From Flavobacteriales bacterium (lineage in GTDB: Bacteria > Bacteroidota > Bacteroidia > Flavobacteriales > CAJXXR01): 64,000 bases of DNA. The stretch covers positions 46,500 to 110,499 of the forward strand of contig JAOAQX010000027.1 in the NCBI GenBank assembly GCA_025210805.1, written 5' to 3'. The notes below the pieces were generated by a model. It saw only the letters and a list, made by a program, of their open reading frames with translations. It ran no database searches and was not told the origin of the DNA. Position numbers and translations under genes: made by a program. Of the stretch, positions 14,001 through 22,884 are shown in pieces (position 1 is the stretch's first letter; each line of letters starts with the position of its first letter).

Positions 14001-15293
14001 TCACTCATTTTCTACATTATCGTCGAATTTATTTTGATAGTAAGACTCCCAATGCTTCATCAATTTTTCTGCGTGTTCTTTTGGAGTTACTTTAATGTAT
14101 TTTAGAAAATTCTTCTCCGTTGTATGCCCCGTAATTTTCATAATGGATAGGGTAGGGAAATTCATCAAGTACATATTAGTCGCAAATGACCTTCTGCAGG
14201 TGTGAGACGTTACAAGTTCGTATTTTGGATAAAATCCTTTCTTTTTACGCCAAACACCTTTTGATACTTCTATTTTTTTTGATCCTTTTATTTCCTCAGT
14301 AAATCCAGCAATTTTGCAAATCTGCTTTATGTATTTGTTGAATTTTTGGGACGATACCACTTTAGGCATTCCGTGTTCTTCCAAATAGGCTTTAATATGA
14401 TGGTGTATAGGTATTACAACAGATATATCATGATGCTTAGTTTTCTGCGGAGATACTTCAATATACTTGTCTTCTGCTGATAGATTAATGGTCAATAAAT
14501 CTTGCACCCGTAAACCAGTCCATAAACCGATAATTAGCCAACCTTGATAATTCATTAAGTGGGGTTCGTTTGATAAATCCAATTTTGCAACGATGTCAAT
14601 TTCCTCTTCACTTAACACAATAGCTTCTGCAGTCTCTTCCATTGAAGTAAACTCTTTTGTCTTGTAATCTACATGAACTTTGTATTTATAATGTTTATCT
14701 GCTATTCCTAATAGTTGTTTACAAATTTTCAAAAATCCCCCAATAGTATTATACATATACTCTTGGTCTTGGCTCCAATAAGCGTACAGATCATTGTAGG
14801 TATCCATATCAAAATCACTTAACAGAACCTTTCTCTTATAATCTCGCTCAAATTCACTCACTCTATTTGCTGTCTGCTTGAACTTCTTGATCAAATTTTC
14901 CGAATAGATTTGTTTTGTGTTTGGATTTATAGTTTTGGGAGCATCTATCAAAAATTCTTGGACAAAGTCGTAAAATCTTAAATCTGCTGTTTTGGATCGT
15001 TTGTTTTTAAACTGAATATCTAAATGACTCTTTAAATCTTGTATGGTTATTTTCTTTTTGTCAATTTCAGCATGGTAAATGAAATCTTCAATAGCATGTT
15101 CCATTTCGTCCAATTTTCTTGAAATAATCGCCAAGTCATTTCTCCCTCTTTGGCGAAATGGTCGGAAGCTTTCGGGATTCCACTCGTCTACTTGAATGGA
15201 AATACCAGTTGAATAAACGAATCTTTGCTTATTAATACTCTTACGAATACTTATGCTTGATTTCGCTTTCTTTTTCGTTAATAAATAAAACAT
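14001..15293 (-). CDS. int: Tyrosine recombinase (phage integrase)
   Basis: A 430-residue site-specific recombinase of the Bacteroidota phage/transposon type. The N-terminus (KKKAKSSISIRKSINKQRFV) is the arm-binding domain, then the SAM-like core-binding domain (about 105-220), then the catalytic domain with Arg262 (WTGLRVQDLL), His364-x-x-Arg367 (SHTCRRSF), His390 (TGHTTEKNF) and the nucleophile Tyr399. All catalytic residues are present. The frame is open to 15347, but the ATG at 15293 carries the prophage leader aactaaactgcaacgct and was chosen. It would integrate and excise the element at the adjacent tRNA-Leu. Confidence 0.93.
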   Translation of the reverse strand: MFYLLTKKKAKSSISIRKSINKQRFVYSTGISIQVDEWNPESFRPFRQRGRNDLAIISRKLDEMEHAIEDFIYHAEIDKKKITIQDLKSHLDIQFKNKRSKTADLRFYDFVQEFLIDAPKTINPNTKQIYSENLIKKFKQTANRVSEFERDYKRKVLLSDFDMDTYNDLYAYWSQDQEYMYNTIGGFLKICKQLLGIADKHYKYKVHVDYKTKEFTSMEETAEAIVLSEEEIDIVAKLDLSNEPHLMNYQGWLIIGLWTGLRVQDLLTINLSAEDKYIEVSPQKTKHHDISVVIPIHHHIKAYLEEHGMPKVVSSQKFNKYIKQICKIAGFTEEIKGSKKIEVSKGVWRKKKGFYPKYELVTSHTCRRSFATNMYLMNFPTLSIMKITGHTTEKNFLKYIKVTPKEHAEKLMKHWESYYQNKFDDNVENE

Positions 15294-15314
15294 AGCGTTG
15301 CAGTTTAGTTTGGT

Positions 15315-15347
15315 CAAATTTATAGTATAAATCACTTTAGTAACCAA
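15315..15347 (-). promoter_or_regulatory. Probable integrase promoter
   Basis: Read leftward: TAAATTTG (15315-15322) matches the -7 consensus, and TTG lies at 15345-15347, with a spacer of 22 bases, longer than ideal. It is directly upstream of the integrase ATG. Confidence 0.45.
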
Positions 15348-15389
15348 AATAGTAACAAAAAAAGTTCTAAAAGTTCTAAAATAGCAACA
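15346..15389. repeat. Direct repeats beside the attachment end, possible integrase arm sites
   Basis: Two copies of AAAATAG(T/C)AACA (15346-15357 and 15378-15389) flank two exact tandem copies of AAAGTTCTA (15361-15378). Their position between integrase and the tRNA target is where recombinase arm-type sites are expected. Confidence 0.5.
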
Positions 15390-15473
15390 TTAGGCAAGCT
15401 TTTAGATTTATGAAATATCGCAAAAAACCCTTTAAAACGCACTAAATAGCTTGTTTTGGTGGTTTTTAGACAC

Positions 15474-15507
15474 AAAAAAAGAACCTATACGCTTTGTATA
15501 GGTTCTT
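15474..15507 (-). terminator. Terminator of the tRNA-Leu transcript
   Basis: Read leftward, a 12-bp perfect stem (AAGAACCTATAC / GTATAGGTTCTT) with a 5-base loop and a T run, beginning 8 bases after the 3' end of the second tRNA. Confidence 0.85.
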
Positions 15508-15514
15508 GGGGTTG

Positions 15515-15599
15515 TACCTGAGACGGGACTTGAACCCGTACGACCACGATGGTCACAGGATTTTAAGTCCTGCGTGTCTACCAATTCCACCACTCAGGC
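15515..15599 (-). tRNA. tRNA-Leu (anticodon UAA), second of a tandem pair
   Basis: An 85-base class II tRNA on the minus strand. Acceptor stem GCCTGAG / CTCAGGT, anticodon stem CAGGA / TCCTG with loop CTTAAAA (anticodon TAA), a long variable arm and the T arm ACGGGTTCAAGTCCCGT. CCA is not encoded. Its 3' end faces the integrase and is the probable attachment site of the prophage. Except for the acceptor stem it is identical to the neighbour at 15628. Confidence 0.95.
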
Positions 15600-15627
15600 A
15601 TTTGCCGTTGCAAATGTTTTTTTATTG

Positions 15628-15712
15628 TACCTTGGACGGGACTTGAACCCGTACGACCACGATGGTCACAGGATTTTAAGTCCTGCGTGTCTACCAATTC
15701 CACCACCAAGGC
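15628..15712 (-). tRNA. tRNA-Leu (anticodon UAA), first of a tandem pair
   Basis: An 85-base class II tRNA on the minus strand. Acceptor stem GCCTTGG / CCAAGGT; the body from D arm to T arm is identical to the second copy. Anticodon loop CTTAAAA gives anticodon TAA. CCA is not encoded. It is separated from the second copy by 28 bases, and both probably lie on one transcript. Confidence 0.95.
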
Positions 15713-15799
15713 ATCCTTATTTCAAATCGCTCAACTCTCATTGAGCGGTTGCAAATATAAGATAGTTTTTGCAAAATTCTATTGAAAAATTCAATAAAA

Positions 15800-18421
15800 T
15801 CAATCCATACCTATCATTTTTTTAATTTGATTGAGTTTCATTAAGGCTTCAATGGGGGTAAGTGAATTAATGTCAATATTTTCCAATTCCTCCTTAATGT
15901 TCATCAAACTGGGATCGTCAAGTTGAAAAAAGCTTAATTGTACCCCATTTTCCATTTTTTGATTATTGGATAATAAAGATTTGTTTGCCTCTTTAGATCT
16001 CGAAGATTCTAGTTCTGCCAATATCGTATTGGCTCTTTTGATTAAAGATTTTGGCATTCCTGCCATCTTTGCTACATGAATTCCAAAACTGTGTTCACTT
16101 CCTCCAGGTTTTAGTTTTCGGATAAAGACAATTTTTTGATCTGCTTCTTTTACCGCAACATTGTAATTTTTGATTCTTGCGAACTGCTCACTCATTTCGT
16201 TTAACTCATGGTAATGCGTTGCAAAAAGTGTTTTGGCCTTTGAGGAATGCTTATGAAGGTACTCCGCAATTGCCCAAGCAATAGAGATTCCATCATAAGT
16301 AGAAGTTCCTCTTCCTATTTCATCTAGAAGCACTAAACTTCTATCCGATAGATTATTCAAAATAGAAGCCGTTTCATTCATTTCTACCATAAAAGTAGAT
16401 TCTCCATGAGAAATATTATCAGAAGCTCCAACTCTTGTGAAAATTTTGTCCACCACTCCTATTTCGGCAGATTCTGCGGGTACAAAACAACCTATTTGAG
16501 CCATTAGGACTATAAGAGCTGTTTGGCGCAATAATGCCGATTTACCTGACATATTTGGTCCTGTAATCATTATTATTTGCTGCTCTTCTCTATCCAAGAA
16601 AATACTATTTGAGATATATGTTTCTCCCAAAGGAAGATGTTTTTCAATTACCGGGTGGCGTCCTTCTTTAATATCGATATGATATTCCTCAGAAATTTTA
16701 GGCTTTTGATATTCGTTTTGCGAAGCCAAATCTGCAAAACAAAGTAAAACATCTATTTCAGCTATCGCTAAAGCATTTCTTTGGATAATATCAATATAAG
16801 TGGAGAGAAACACCAATACTTGATCAAAAAGTTGTTTTTCTAACTCTTCAATTTTGGCTTGAGAAGCCAAAATCTTCGCCTCCAACTCTTTGAGTTCTTC
16901 CGTAATATAACGCTCAGCAGAAACCAAAGTCTGTTTTCTAATCCATTCTTCAGGAACTTTTGCTTTATGCGTATTTCTTACTTCTAGATAATATCCAAAT
17001 ACATTATTATAACCAATCTTTAATTTTGCTATTTGAGTGCGTTCGGCTTCTCTTTCGCATATTTGATTGAGATGTTCTTGAGCATTTTCAGCAATTTGAC
17101 GATATTCATCTAATTCTGGATGAACTCCTGGCTGAATAACAACACCTTTACCAAGCATTACGGGAGCATCCTCCACAATTTTCTGCTCGATTTCCGATAT
17201 CAGTTTTTCACAAGAATGTATGTTTGAAGCACGCTTTTTAAGTGCATCACTGGTAGAATTTTCAGCAAGAGTTTTAATGGGACTCATTTGTTTCAATGAG
17301 TTTTTTAGCAAAATAATTTCTCTTGGCGAAATCCTTGCCGTGGATATTTTAGAAGCCAATCTTTCTATATCCCCTATTTGCTGTATACTATGGCAAACTT
17401 GTTCTTTTACTTCCAAATCCCCTAAAAAATAATCGACAACTTCTTGTCTATTTTCTATGGCAGTTTTTTCTTTTAAAGGAAATGCTAACCAACGCTTGAG
17501 CATCCTAGACCCCATAACACCTTTACATTGATCCAAAATATCAATTAAGGTAATGGCATCGGGATTGTGGGAATGAAAAAGCTCTAGATTTCTAATGGTA
17601 AAACGATCCATCCAAAGAAAATCATCGGAATCTATCCTTTGAATATTCTGGATATGTTTACTTTTTTGATGCTGGGTTTCTTCTAAATAATGTAGAATCG
17701 CTCCAGCTGCAGTAATTGCCAGATTTTGTTTTTCTAATCCAAAACCTTTAAGAGAATTTATTCCAAAATGAGCACGTAACTTATCAATGGCATAATCGTA
17801 GGTGAATGCCCAATCCTCCATTCTATAGGAATAAAATTGATCTTTAAGAAGATGTTCAAAAGTTTCCTTATACTGTTTTTGGTAAACGATCTCAGAGGGT
17901 TGAAAACTTTGCACCAGTTTATCAATATATTCTAATGAACCCTCTGAAGCATAGAACTCCCCAGTACTAATATCCAAAAAAGAAATCCCTGCTTGATCTT
18001 TCGAAAAATGAATAGATGCCAAATAGTTATTATTTTTAGCATCATAGGTTTGATCGTTATAGGAAACACCTGGAGTAACAAGTTCTGTAACGCCTCTTTT
18101 TACAATTTTTTTGGTCTTTTTAGGATCTTCAAGTTGTTCACATATTGCCACACGCTTTCCTGCTCTTACCAGTTTAGGAAGATAGGTATTGAGTGAATGA
18201 TGAGGAAAACCTGCCAATTCTTCATTAGAACCTCCATTGGATCTTTTGGTGAGTACAATTCCTAAAATTTTAGAAGCCTCTATAGCATCTTTACCAAAGG
18301 TTTCGTAAAAATCTCCAACTCTAAAAAGCAATACTGCATCGGGGTATTTAGCCTTTATTTGATTGTATTGTTTCATCAAAGGCGTAACCTTAGGAGTCTT
18401 TTGGGTGTTCTTTTTTGCCAA
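15800..18421 (-). CDS. mutS: DNA mismatch repair protein MutS
   Basis: An 873-residue protein of normal MutS length. The mismatch-reading motif is in the N-terminal domain (RVGDFYETFGKDA); then connector, lever and clamp domains; the ATPase domain has Walker A TGPNMSGKSALLRQ near residue 620, Walker B LVLLDEIGRGTSTYDG and the FATHYHEL segment. MutS binds mismatched bases and recruits MutL. The start appears to be TTG (18421, encoding the residue before AKKNTQK): the first in-frame ATG comes only at MKQYNQ, about residue 16, inside the conserved opening. The C-terminal region keeps the LTPIEALMKLNQIKK dimerisation helix. Confidence 0.97.
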   Translation of the reverse strand: MAKKNTQKTPKVTPLMKQYNQIKAKYPDAVLLFRVGDFYETFGKDAIEASKILGIVLTKRSNGGSNEELAGFPHHSLNTYLPKLVRAGKRVAICEQLEDPKKTKKIVKRGVTELVTPGVSYNDQTYDAKNNNYLASIHFSKDQAGISFLDISTGEFYASEGSLEYIDKLVQSFQPSEIVYQKQYKETFEHLLKDQFYSYRMEDWAFTYDYAIDKLRAHFGINSLKGFGLEKQNLAITAAGAILHYLEETQHQKSKHIQNIQRIDSDDFLWMDRFTIRNLELFHSHNPDAITLIDILDQCKGVMGSRMLKRWLAFPLKEKTAIENRQEVVDYFLGDLEVKEQVCHSIQQIGDIERLASKISTARISPREIILLKNSLKQMSPIKTLAENSTSDALKKRASNIHSCEKLISEIEQKIVEDAPVMLGKGVVIQPGVHPELDEYRQIAENAQEHLNQICEREAERTQIAKLKIGYNNVFGYYLEVRNTHKAKVPEEWIRKQTLVSAERYITEELKELEAKILASQAKIEELEKQLFDQVLVFLSTYIDIIQRNALAIAEIDVLLCFADLASQNEYQKPKISEEYHIDIKEGRHPVIEKHLPLGETYISNSIFLDREEQQIIMITGPNMSGKSALLRQTALIVLMAQIGCFVPAESAEIGVVDKIFTRVGASDNISHGESTFMVEMNETASILNNLSDRSLVLLDEIGRGTSTYDGISIAWAIAEYLHKHSSKAKTLFATHYHELNEMSEQFARIKNYNVAVKEADQKIVFIRKLKPGGSEHSFGIHVAKMAGMPKSLIKRANTILAELESSRSKEANKSLLSNNQKMENGVQLSFFQLDDPSLMNIKEELENIDINSLTPIEALMKLNQIKKMIGMD

Positions 18422-18437
18422 AATAATGTGTTGTTAT

Positions 18438-18842
18438 TTATCGAATTCGATCAACAGAATCTACTAATTCTTTGTCCTTTTTAATATTTTTCTTTGCAAA
18501 AGTGATCAGGATAAAGGAAAGTGCAATGGCATAAACTCCAAAACCTAATCCTTCGTATTGATCTCCTATTTTATCAAAACCGTATGCCAATCCTCCAAAA
18601 GAAAGTAAAACCATTACTTGATTTACACTACAAAGGTTGATTTGTAATTTACGATTTTTGAACAATAAAATTGTTATTAAGCTCACCAACATACTCAATA
18701 AAGGAGCTCCAAATATTAGATAATCTCCATGAGCAAAAGCTTTTCCTCCATCTACTAAATTAGCGTAAGGGAAAACAAAAACAAAAAGTGATGTCATAAA
18801 GATGGACATCAAAAGGTAAACAGATTGTACTCTTTGTATCAT
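18438..18842 (-). CDS. DUF4293 family membrane protein
   Basis: A 134-residue protein starting MIQRVQSVYLLMSIFMTSLF, the typical opening of the DUF4293 family of Bacteroidota. Four transmembrane helices are visible (about 5-25, 42-62, 73-90, 100-118), and the C-terminus is basic. The function is unknown. It lies 16 bases upstream of mutS and 14 bases after dapD, so the three are probably one transcript. Confidence 0.85.
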   Translation of the reverse strand: MIQRVQSVYLLMSIFMTSLFVFVFPYANLVDGGKAFAHGDYLIFGAPLLSMLVSLITILLFKNRKLQINLCSVNQVMVLLSFGGLAYGFDKIGDQYEGLGFGVYAIALSFILITFAKKNIKKDKELVDSVDRIR

Positions 18843-18856
18843 TTGGATATTTTTTT

Positions 18857-19663
18857 TTAAACAGAAACAGAATAATCTCTTAATGCATCATTAAGGCTGG
18901 TTTTTTTATCGGTACTTTCTTTTCTTTGCCCGATAATCAATGCGCAAGGAACTTGAAATTCTCCCGCAGGAAATTTCTTGGTATAAGAACCAGGAATAAC
19001 CACTGATCTTGGAGGAACGATCCCTTTATACTCTTTTGGCTCGTCTCCAGAAACATCAATAATTTTGGTACTTGCGGTTAAGACTACATTAGCCCCTAAA
19101 ACGGCTTCTTTTCCTATTCTAACTCCTTCTACCACTATAGATCTTGATCCTATAAAAGCATCGTCTTCTATAATTACAGGAGCTGCTTGAAGTGGTTCTA
19201 ATACACCTCCTATTCCTACACCGCCACTAAGGTGAACATTTTTTCCTATTTGAGCACAAGATCCTACCGTTGCCCATGTATCCACCATGGTTCCAGAATC
19301 CACGTAAGCTCCAATATTTACATAAGAAGGCATCATAATTACTCCCTTGGCAAGAAATGCTCCATGACGTGCAATTGCATGAGGAACCACACGCACACCA
19401 AGCTCGGCATAGTTCTTTTTCAAAGGAATTTTATCATGAAATTCAAAAGGCTCTACTTCTATCGTCTCCATCTTTTGGATTGGAAAATACATAACCACCG
19501 CCTTTTTCACCCATTCATTCACTTGCCAACCATCATTTGTTAGTTCTGCAATTCTCAAAAGCCCTTTATCCAGTTGTTCTACAACTTCTCTGATGGTATT
19601 TTGTACGTCTTCTTCTTGGAGTAATGCTCTGTTATCCCAAGCTCTTTCTATAATTTCTCTCAT
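18857..19663 (-). CDS. dapD: 2,3,4,5-tetrahydropyridine-2,6-dicarboxylate N-succinyltransferase
   Basis: A 268-residue DapD of normal length. The N-terminal helical domain (residues 1-90) is followed by a left-handed parallel beta-helix of hexapeptide repeats (SYVNIGAYVDSGTMVDTWAT, then CAQIGKNVHLSGGVGIGGVL and EDDAFIGSRSIVVEGVRIG). It transfers a succinyl group from succinyl-CoA in the lysine/meso-diaminopimelate pathway, supplying cell-wall precursors. The gene starts 7 bases after the DUF1456 gene ends. Confidence 0.96.
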   Translation of the reverse strand: MREIIERAWDNRALLQEEDVQNTIREVVEQLDKGLLRIAELTNDGWQVNEWVKKAVVMYFPIQKMETIEVEPFEFHDKIPLKKNYAELGVRVVPHAIARHGAFLAKGVIMMPSYVNIGAYVDSGTMVDTWATVGSCAQIGKNVHLSGGVGIGGVLEPLQAAPVIIEDDAFIGSRSIVVEGVRIGKEAVLGANVVLTASTKIIDVSGDEPKEYKGIVPPRSVVIPGSYTKKFPAGEFQVPCALIIGQRKESTDKKTSLNDALRDYSVSV

Positions 19664-19669
19664 GTTCTT

Positions 19670-20140
19670 TTAGTTCTGTTCTTTTGGTCGATGTTTTAGC
19701 TGAAGTCCCATTAAAAAGTTTCTCAAAATTTGATCTTTACATTTCATGAATTTGGGATGACTCGGTGCTCTAAAAAAGTTATTGAGTTCTCCTTTACCCA
19801 TTCTAAAATCTGCTAAATCTAATACCTCCAACATGTCTGTATCTTTATAATTTAAAGCAATCTTTAGTTTTCTGAGTACTAAATTATTGTTCATTTTGGA
19901 CTCTGCTTTCATTTCTCTATTCGGGTCTTTCCCTCTTTTGAGCATAATAAATCCGTTTAAGAAATAAGCCAAATCCTTATCATAAAGCATTTTAAACTCC
20001 TCATCTTTTTCTGGTTTTAACCAATTTGACACTTCGGATCTATTCACGGTTTTACCCGCTTCTTCAAACAAAGAAATCATTTGCTGATCACTAAAATTAA
20101 AGGTATATCTCAGTCTTTTGAGAACATCATTGTTGTTCAT
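19670..20140 (-). CDS. yehS: DUF1456 (YehS-like) family protein
   Basis: A 156-residue protein of two repeats: NNDVLKRLRYTFNFSDQQMI ... SEVSNWL (residues 2-45) and NNLVLRKLKIALNYKDTDML ... GELNNFF (84-128). This duplicated small helical unit is the DUF1456/YehS pattern. The biochemical role of the family is unknown. It precedes dapD closely, and a terminator lies upstream at 20167-20212. Confidence 0.88.
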   Translation of the reverse strand: MNNNDVLKRLRYTFNFSDQQMISLFEEAGKTVNRSEVSNWLKPEKDEEFKMLYDKDLAYFLNGFIMLKRGKDPNREMKAESKMNNNLVLRKLKIALNYKDTDMLEVLDLADFRMGKGELNNFFRAPSHPKFMKCKDQILRNFLMGLQLKHRPKEQN

Positions 20141-20162
20141 ACATTCGCTTTAAATTGGAGAC

Positions 20163-20212
20163 AAAAAAATCCCCAAAAATATTCTTACAAAATAAAGTTA
20201 TTTTGGGGATTT
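20163..20212 (-). terminator. Terminator of the nhaC-to-barrel operon
   Basis: Read leftward, AAATCCCCAAAA pairs with TTTTGGGGATTT (12 bp, loop of 22 bases) and is followed by a T run. It closes the transcript ending with the outer-membrane barrel gene. Confidence 0.75.
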
Positions 20213-20277
20213 AATAAAGTAAAATTCGAGATTCTCAAAGGAAGTAACAAATTAGTTTCCGAAAATGGATTTTTTCA

Positions 20278-20994
20278 CTAGAAAGTGAAACCTACTGCCA
20301 GTTTAATATTTAAGATTTTAATATCTGAAAATCCCTTGTTATCTAAGTTTGTAAGTGGGTAATTAAAAGAGGCATTAAGATTTAGAAAATGGTTCACATG
20401 GTATTCCATTCCCATAATAACTCCTATAAATAATGTTTGAAGATTATCTTTGGGTTGCGTTCTTTCTGTTTTAAAAACTTCTTTCCCGTCTTCTCCTACA
20501 TATTTATAACCATATTCAAAATCGGTTTTCAATAAAGTGGAGAATTCCAGTCCTCCAAATGGTACAAATTTCTCAGATTGATTATCTTTAAGAATGATTG
20601 GGATATCCAAAAACTCCATCTTAGCAGAAGACTGACCGTAGTCTAACTTGTTTAAACCAGTTACGGCTCCCATATATTCGTTCATTTTATCAGGAACAAT
20701 AAATCCTAAATTCCAACCTTTGTGGGAATAGAAAAGTCCTGTTTCAATCAGTAAATCTTTATTCTTCTTTGATAAAGGAAACTGAACATAAGCACCAAAA
20801 TGGTAAGCTATTCTCGATTCATTACCGATGATATCATTACCAGTTGTCATCGAATAGTTTAAACCAGAACGAATTCCAAATTGCGTTTTCTTTACACGGT
20901 GTATTTGTCGTTTTTTATCTTTGTCTCGTCTATTTTGAGCGGTAGAAATTCCGACAATGCAGAAAATAAAGCTCAACAGTAGTATTCTTCTCAT
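20278..20994 (-). CDS. Outer-membrane beta-barrel protein, PorT-like family
   Basis: A 238-residue protein with signal peptide (MRRILLLSFIFCIVGISTAQ) and a basic linker (RRDKDKKRQIHRVKK). The rest is alternating amphipathic strands typical of the 'outer membrane beta-barrel' group of Bacteroidota (GIRSGLNYSMTTGND, AYHFGAYVQFPLSKKNKDLL, ending with an aromatic residue at LKLAVGFTF). The function is not known. Its start overlaps the YggS gene stop (ATGA), making it the last gene of the operon. Confidence 0.8.
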   Translation of the reverse strand: MRRILLLSFIFCIVGISTAQNRRDKDKKRQIHRVKKTQFGIRSGLNYSMTTGNDIIGNESRIAYHFGAYVQFPLSKKNKDLLIETGLFYSHKGWNLGFIVPDKMNEYMGAVTGLNKLDYGQSSAKMEFLDIPIILKDNQSEKFVPFGGLEFSTLLKTDFEYGYKYVGEDGKEVFKTERTQPKDNLQTLFIGVIMGMEYHVNHFLNLNASFNYPLTNLDNKGFSDIKILNIKLAVGFTF

Positions 20995-21671
20995 ATCTTA
21001 TAGTTTCTTGCTCCAAAAATGGTTGATCCTACCCTTATCATATTGGAACCTTCTTCAATAGCCAACAGGTAATCTCCACTCATTCCCATAGATAAAATCT
21101 CTAATTGAGGGAATTTTGATCTCATTTCTCGAAAGAAAGTATTCATTTTTCTAAATTCCTGTTTGGTGACCTCTTCATTAGATGTTAATGAGCCCATTGC
21201 CATCATTCCTTTGATTCGAATATTCGGATAATGCTCTAACGATTTTTCGAAGAAATATTGTGCTTCTTGGAAACTAAATCCATGTTTTGACAGTTCATTC
21301 TCTGCCAAGTGAATTTGAATCAAACAATCGATTACTCGTTCATTGGTCACTGCTCGTTTCTGTATTTCTTTAGCGAGTTTTTCGGAATCCAAAGAATGAA
21401 TTAAACTAACAAAAGGGGCAATATATTTCACCTTATTTGTTTGCAAATGACCTATCAAATGCCATTGAATATCTTTTGGCAATTGCTCGTGCTTTTCTCT
21501 TAATTCTTGTACCTTATTCTCTCCAAAAACTCTTTGACCGCCTTCATAAGCAATCATAATATCCTCAGAGGGTTTGGTTTTCGAAACAGCAACAAGAGTG
21601 ACTTGCTCACCAATTTCTTTTTTGATATTTGCTATTGATTGATTAATAGCATGCGATTCTTTAATACTCAT
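20991..21671 (-). CDS. YggS family pyridoxal-phosphate homeostasis protein
   Basis: A 226-residue alanine-racemase-fold protein. It contains LVAVSKTKPSEDIMIAYEGG with the PLP-binding Lys near residue 31, FGENKVQEL, DIQWHLIGHLQTNKVKYI and the phosphate-binding C-terminal segment MGMSGDYLLAIEEGSNMIRV. Family members bind PLP without known catalytic activity and affect vitamin B6 and amino-acid balance. It overlaps the DUF1015 gene by 11 bases and the barrel gene by 4. Confidence 0.93.
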   Translation of the reverse strand: MSIKESHAINQSIANIKKEIGEQVTLVAVSKTKPSEDIMIAYEGGQRVFGENKVQELREKHEQLPKDIQWHLIGHLQTNKVKYIAPFVSLIHSLDSEKLAKEIQKRAVTNERVIDCLIQIHLAENELSKHGFSFQEAQYFFEKSLEHYPNIRIKGMMAMGSLTSNEEVTKQEFRKMNTFFREMRSKFPQLEILSMGMSGDYLLAIEEGSNMIRVGSTIFGARNYKI

Positions 21672-22884
21672 AAATCACTAATCCTGATCGTAATTTTGGT
21701 TCGATAAAAGTACTTTTTGCAGGCATAATTAAACCTTTATCTGCCACTGTTTTCAGTTGGTTTATTTTTACAGGTTTTAAACAAAATGCCAATTTACTGT
21801 TATCAGAACCGATTCTTTTTTCGATTTCTCTAAAATCTGTATTTCCAGGTACAAATTTCACTCTTTTATCGTTCTTAACGTCATAAATTCCCAAAATAGG
21901 ACGCAAAATTGTATTGCTCAAGATTTGAGAATCTAATTCGTCTACATATTGTTCTATGGTATAATTTTCTAACTTCAAACGAAGAATATACCATGTTTTT
22001 CCCCAGTACATTTGAATGCAGTTATCATCCAATACTTTTTGATGAGAATCTGCAATAGTTACCCAAAAATGTTCTTGAAGTTGTGCAATAAAGTCCTCCT
22101 CTATCAAGTTGGCCTCCATTTCTATTATTCTATCATAAGAGAAGATTGAAAGTTGGGTCTCTGGGATTACATAGGCCATATAATGAGCTGAGGGATGTGT
22201 TTCTCCCTGATGAAAGTCCTGATAAACCTTTGCAGACGAAGAAGAACGATGATGCCCATCGGCTATATAAAATGAATCAATCTTTTCAAATGATTTTTGT
22301 AAACGAGTAATCACCTCTTTATCCTCTATCACCCATAGTTCATGCCGAATCATATCGGTAGTGTTATGATCTAAAATAGGTAATTTCTCACATGTTTCAT
22401 TTAGAATAAAGTCTAAGTCGTTATTAGACTCATAACTCATTAAAACAGGTTCTGCATTGAATCCACAAATGTTTAAATAATTTGCAAATATCTCTTCTCG
22501 TTTTGGTATAGTTGCCTCGTGTTTTTTGATATGATCGTTTACATAATCCTCCACACTCACTCCTAAGATAAAACCTGTAAATGAAAAGCCTTCATAACTT
22601 TGTCTATAAACATAAATAGCTTCATTTTCTTCTTTTAGCAGAAACCCGTTATTCTTAAATCCTTCATAGGCATCATGAATAGCGTGATATTTATCAATTC
22701 CTTTTAATTTTTCTTCTATTGAAGAAAGATAATCAGGTTCTATAATTTGCAAAAAAGAATATGGATTGTCCTTTATTCTATTTTTGATTTCCTTATCTGT
22801 ATAATCAATAAATGATCTTGAAGGTAATAAAGGAGCAATATTTCTAGGAGGACGGACTCCTTTAAAGGGAATTATCTTTGGCAT
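21661..22884 (-). CDS. DUF1015 family protein
   Basis: A 407-residue protein matching DUF1015: opening IIPFKGVRPPRNIAPLLPSR, middle YEGFSFTGFILGVSVEDYVN, the signature ADGHHRSSSSAKVYQDFHQG near residue 207 and the C-terminal GLVMPAKST-like segment (here GLIMPAKSTFIEPKLRSGL). The family is widespread; some members in other bacteria have been linked to serine/phosphonate kinase activity, but the role here is unknown. It overlaps nhaC by 23 bases and yggS by 11. Confidence 0.92.
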   Translation of the reverse strand: MPKIIPFKGVRPPRNIAPLLPSRSFIDYTDKEIKNRIKDNPYSFLQIIEPDYLSSIEEKLKGIDKYHAIHDAYEGFKNNGFLLKEENEAIYVYRQSYEGFSFTGFILGVSVEDYVNDHIKKHEATIPKREEIFANYLNICGFNAEPVLMSYESNNDLDFILNETCEKLPILDHNTTDMIRHELWVIEDKEVITRLQKSFEKIDSFYIADGHHRSSSSAKVYQDFHQGETHPSAHYMAYVIPETQLSIFSYDRIIEMEANLIEEDFIAQLQEHFWVTIADSHQKVLDDNCIQMYWGKTWYILRLKLENYTIEQYVDELDSQILSNTILRPILGIYDVKNDKRVKFVPGNTDFREIEKRIGSDNSKLAFCLKPVKINQLKTVADKGLIMPAKSTFIEPKLRSGLVIYEY

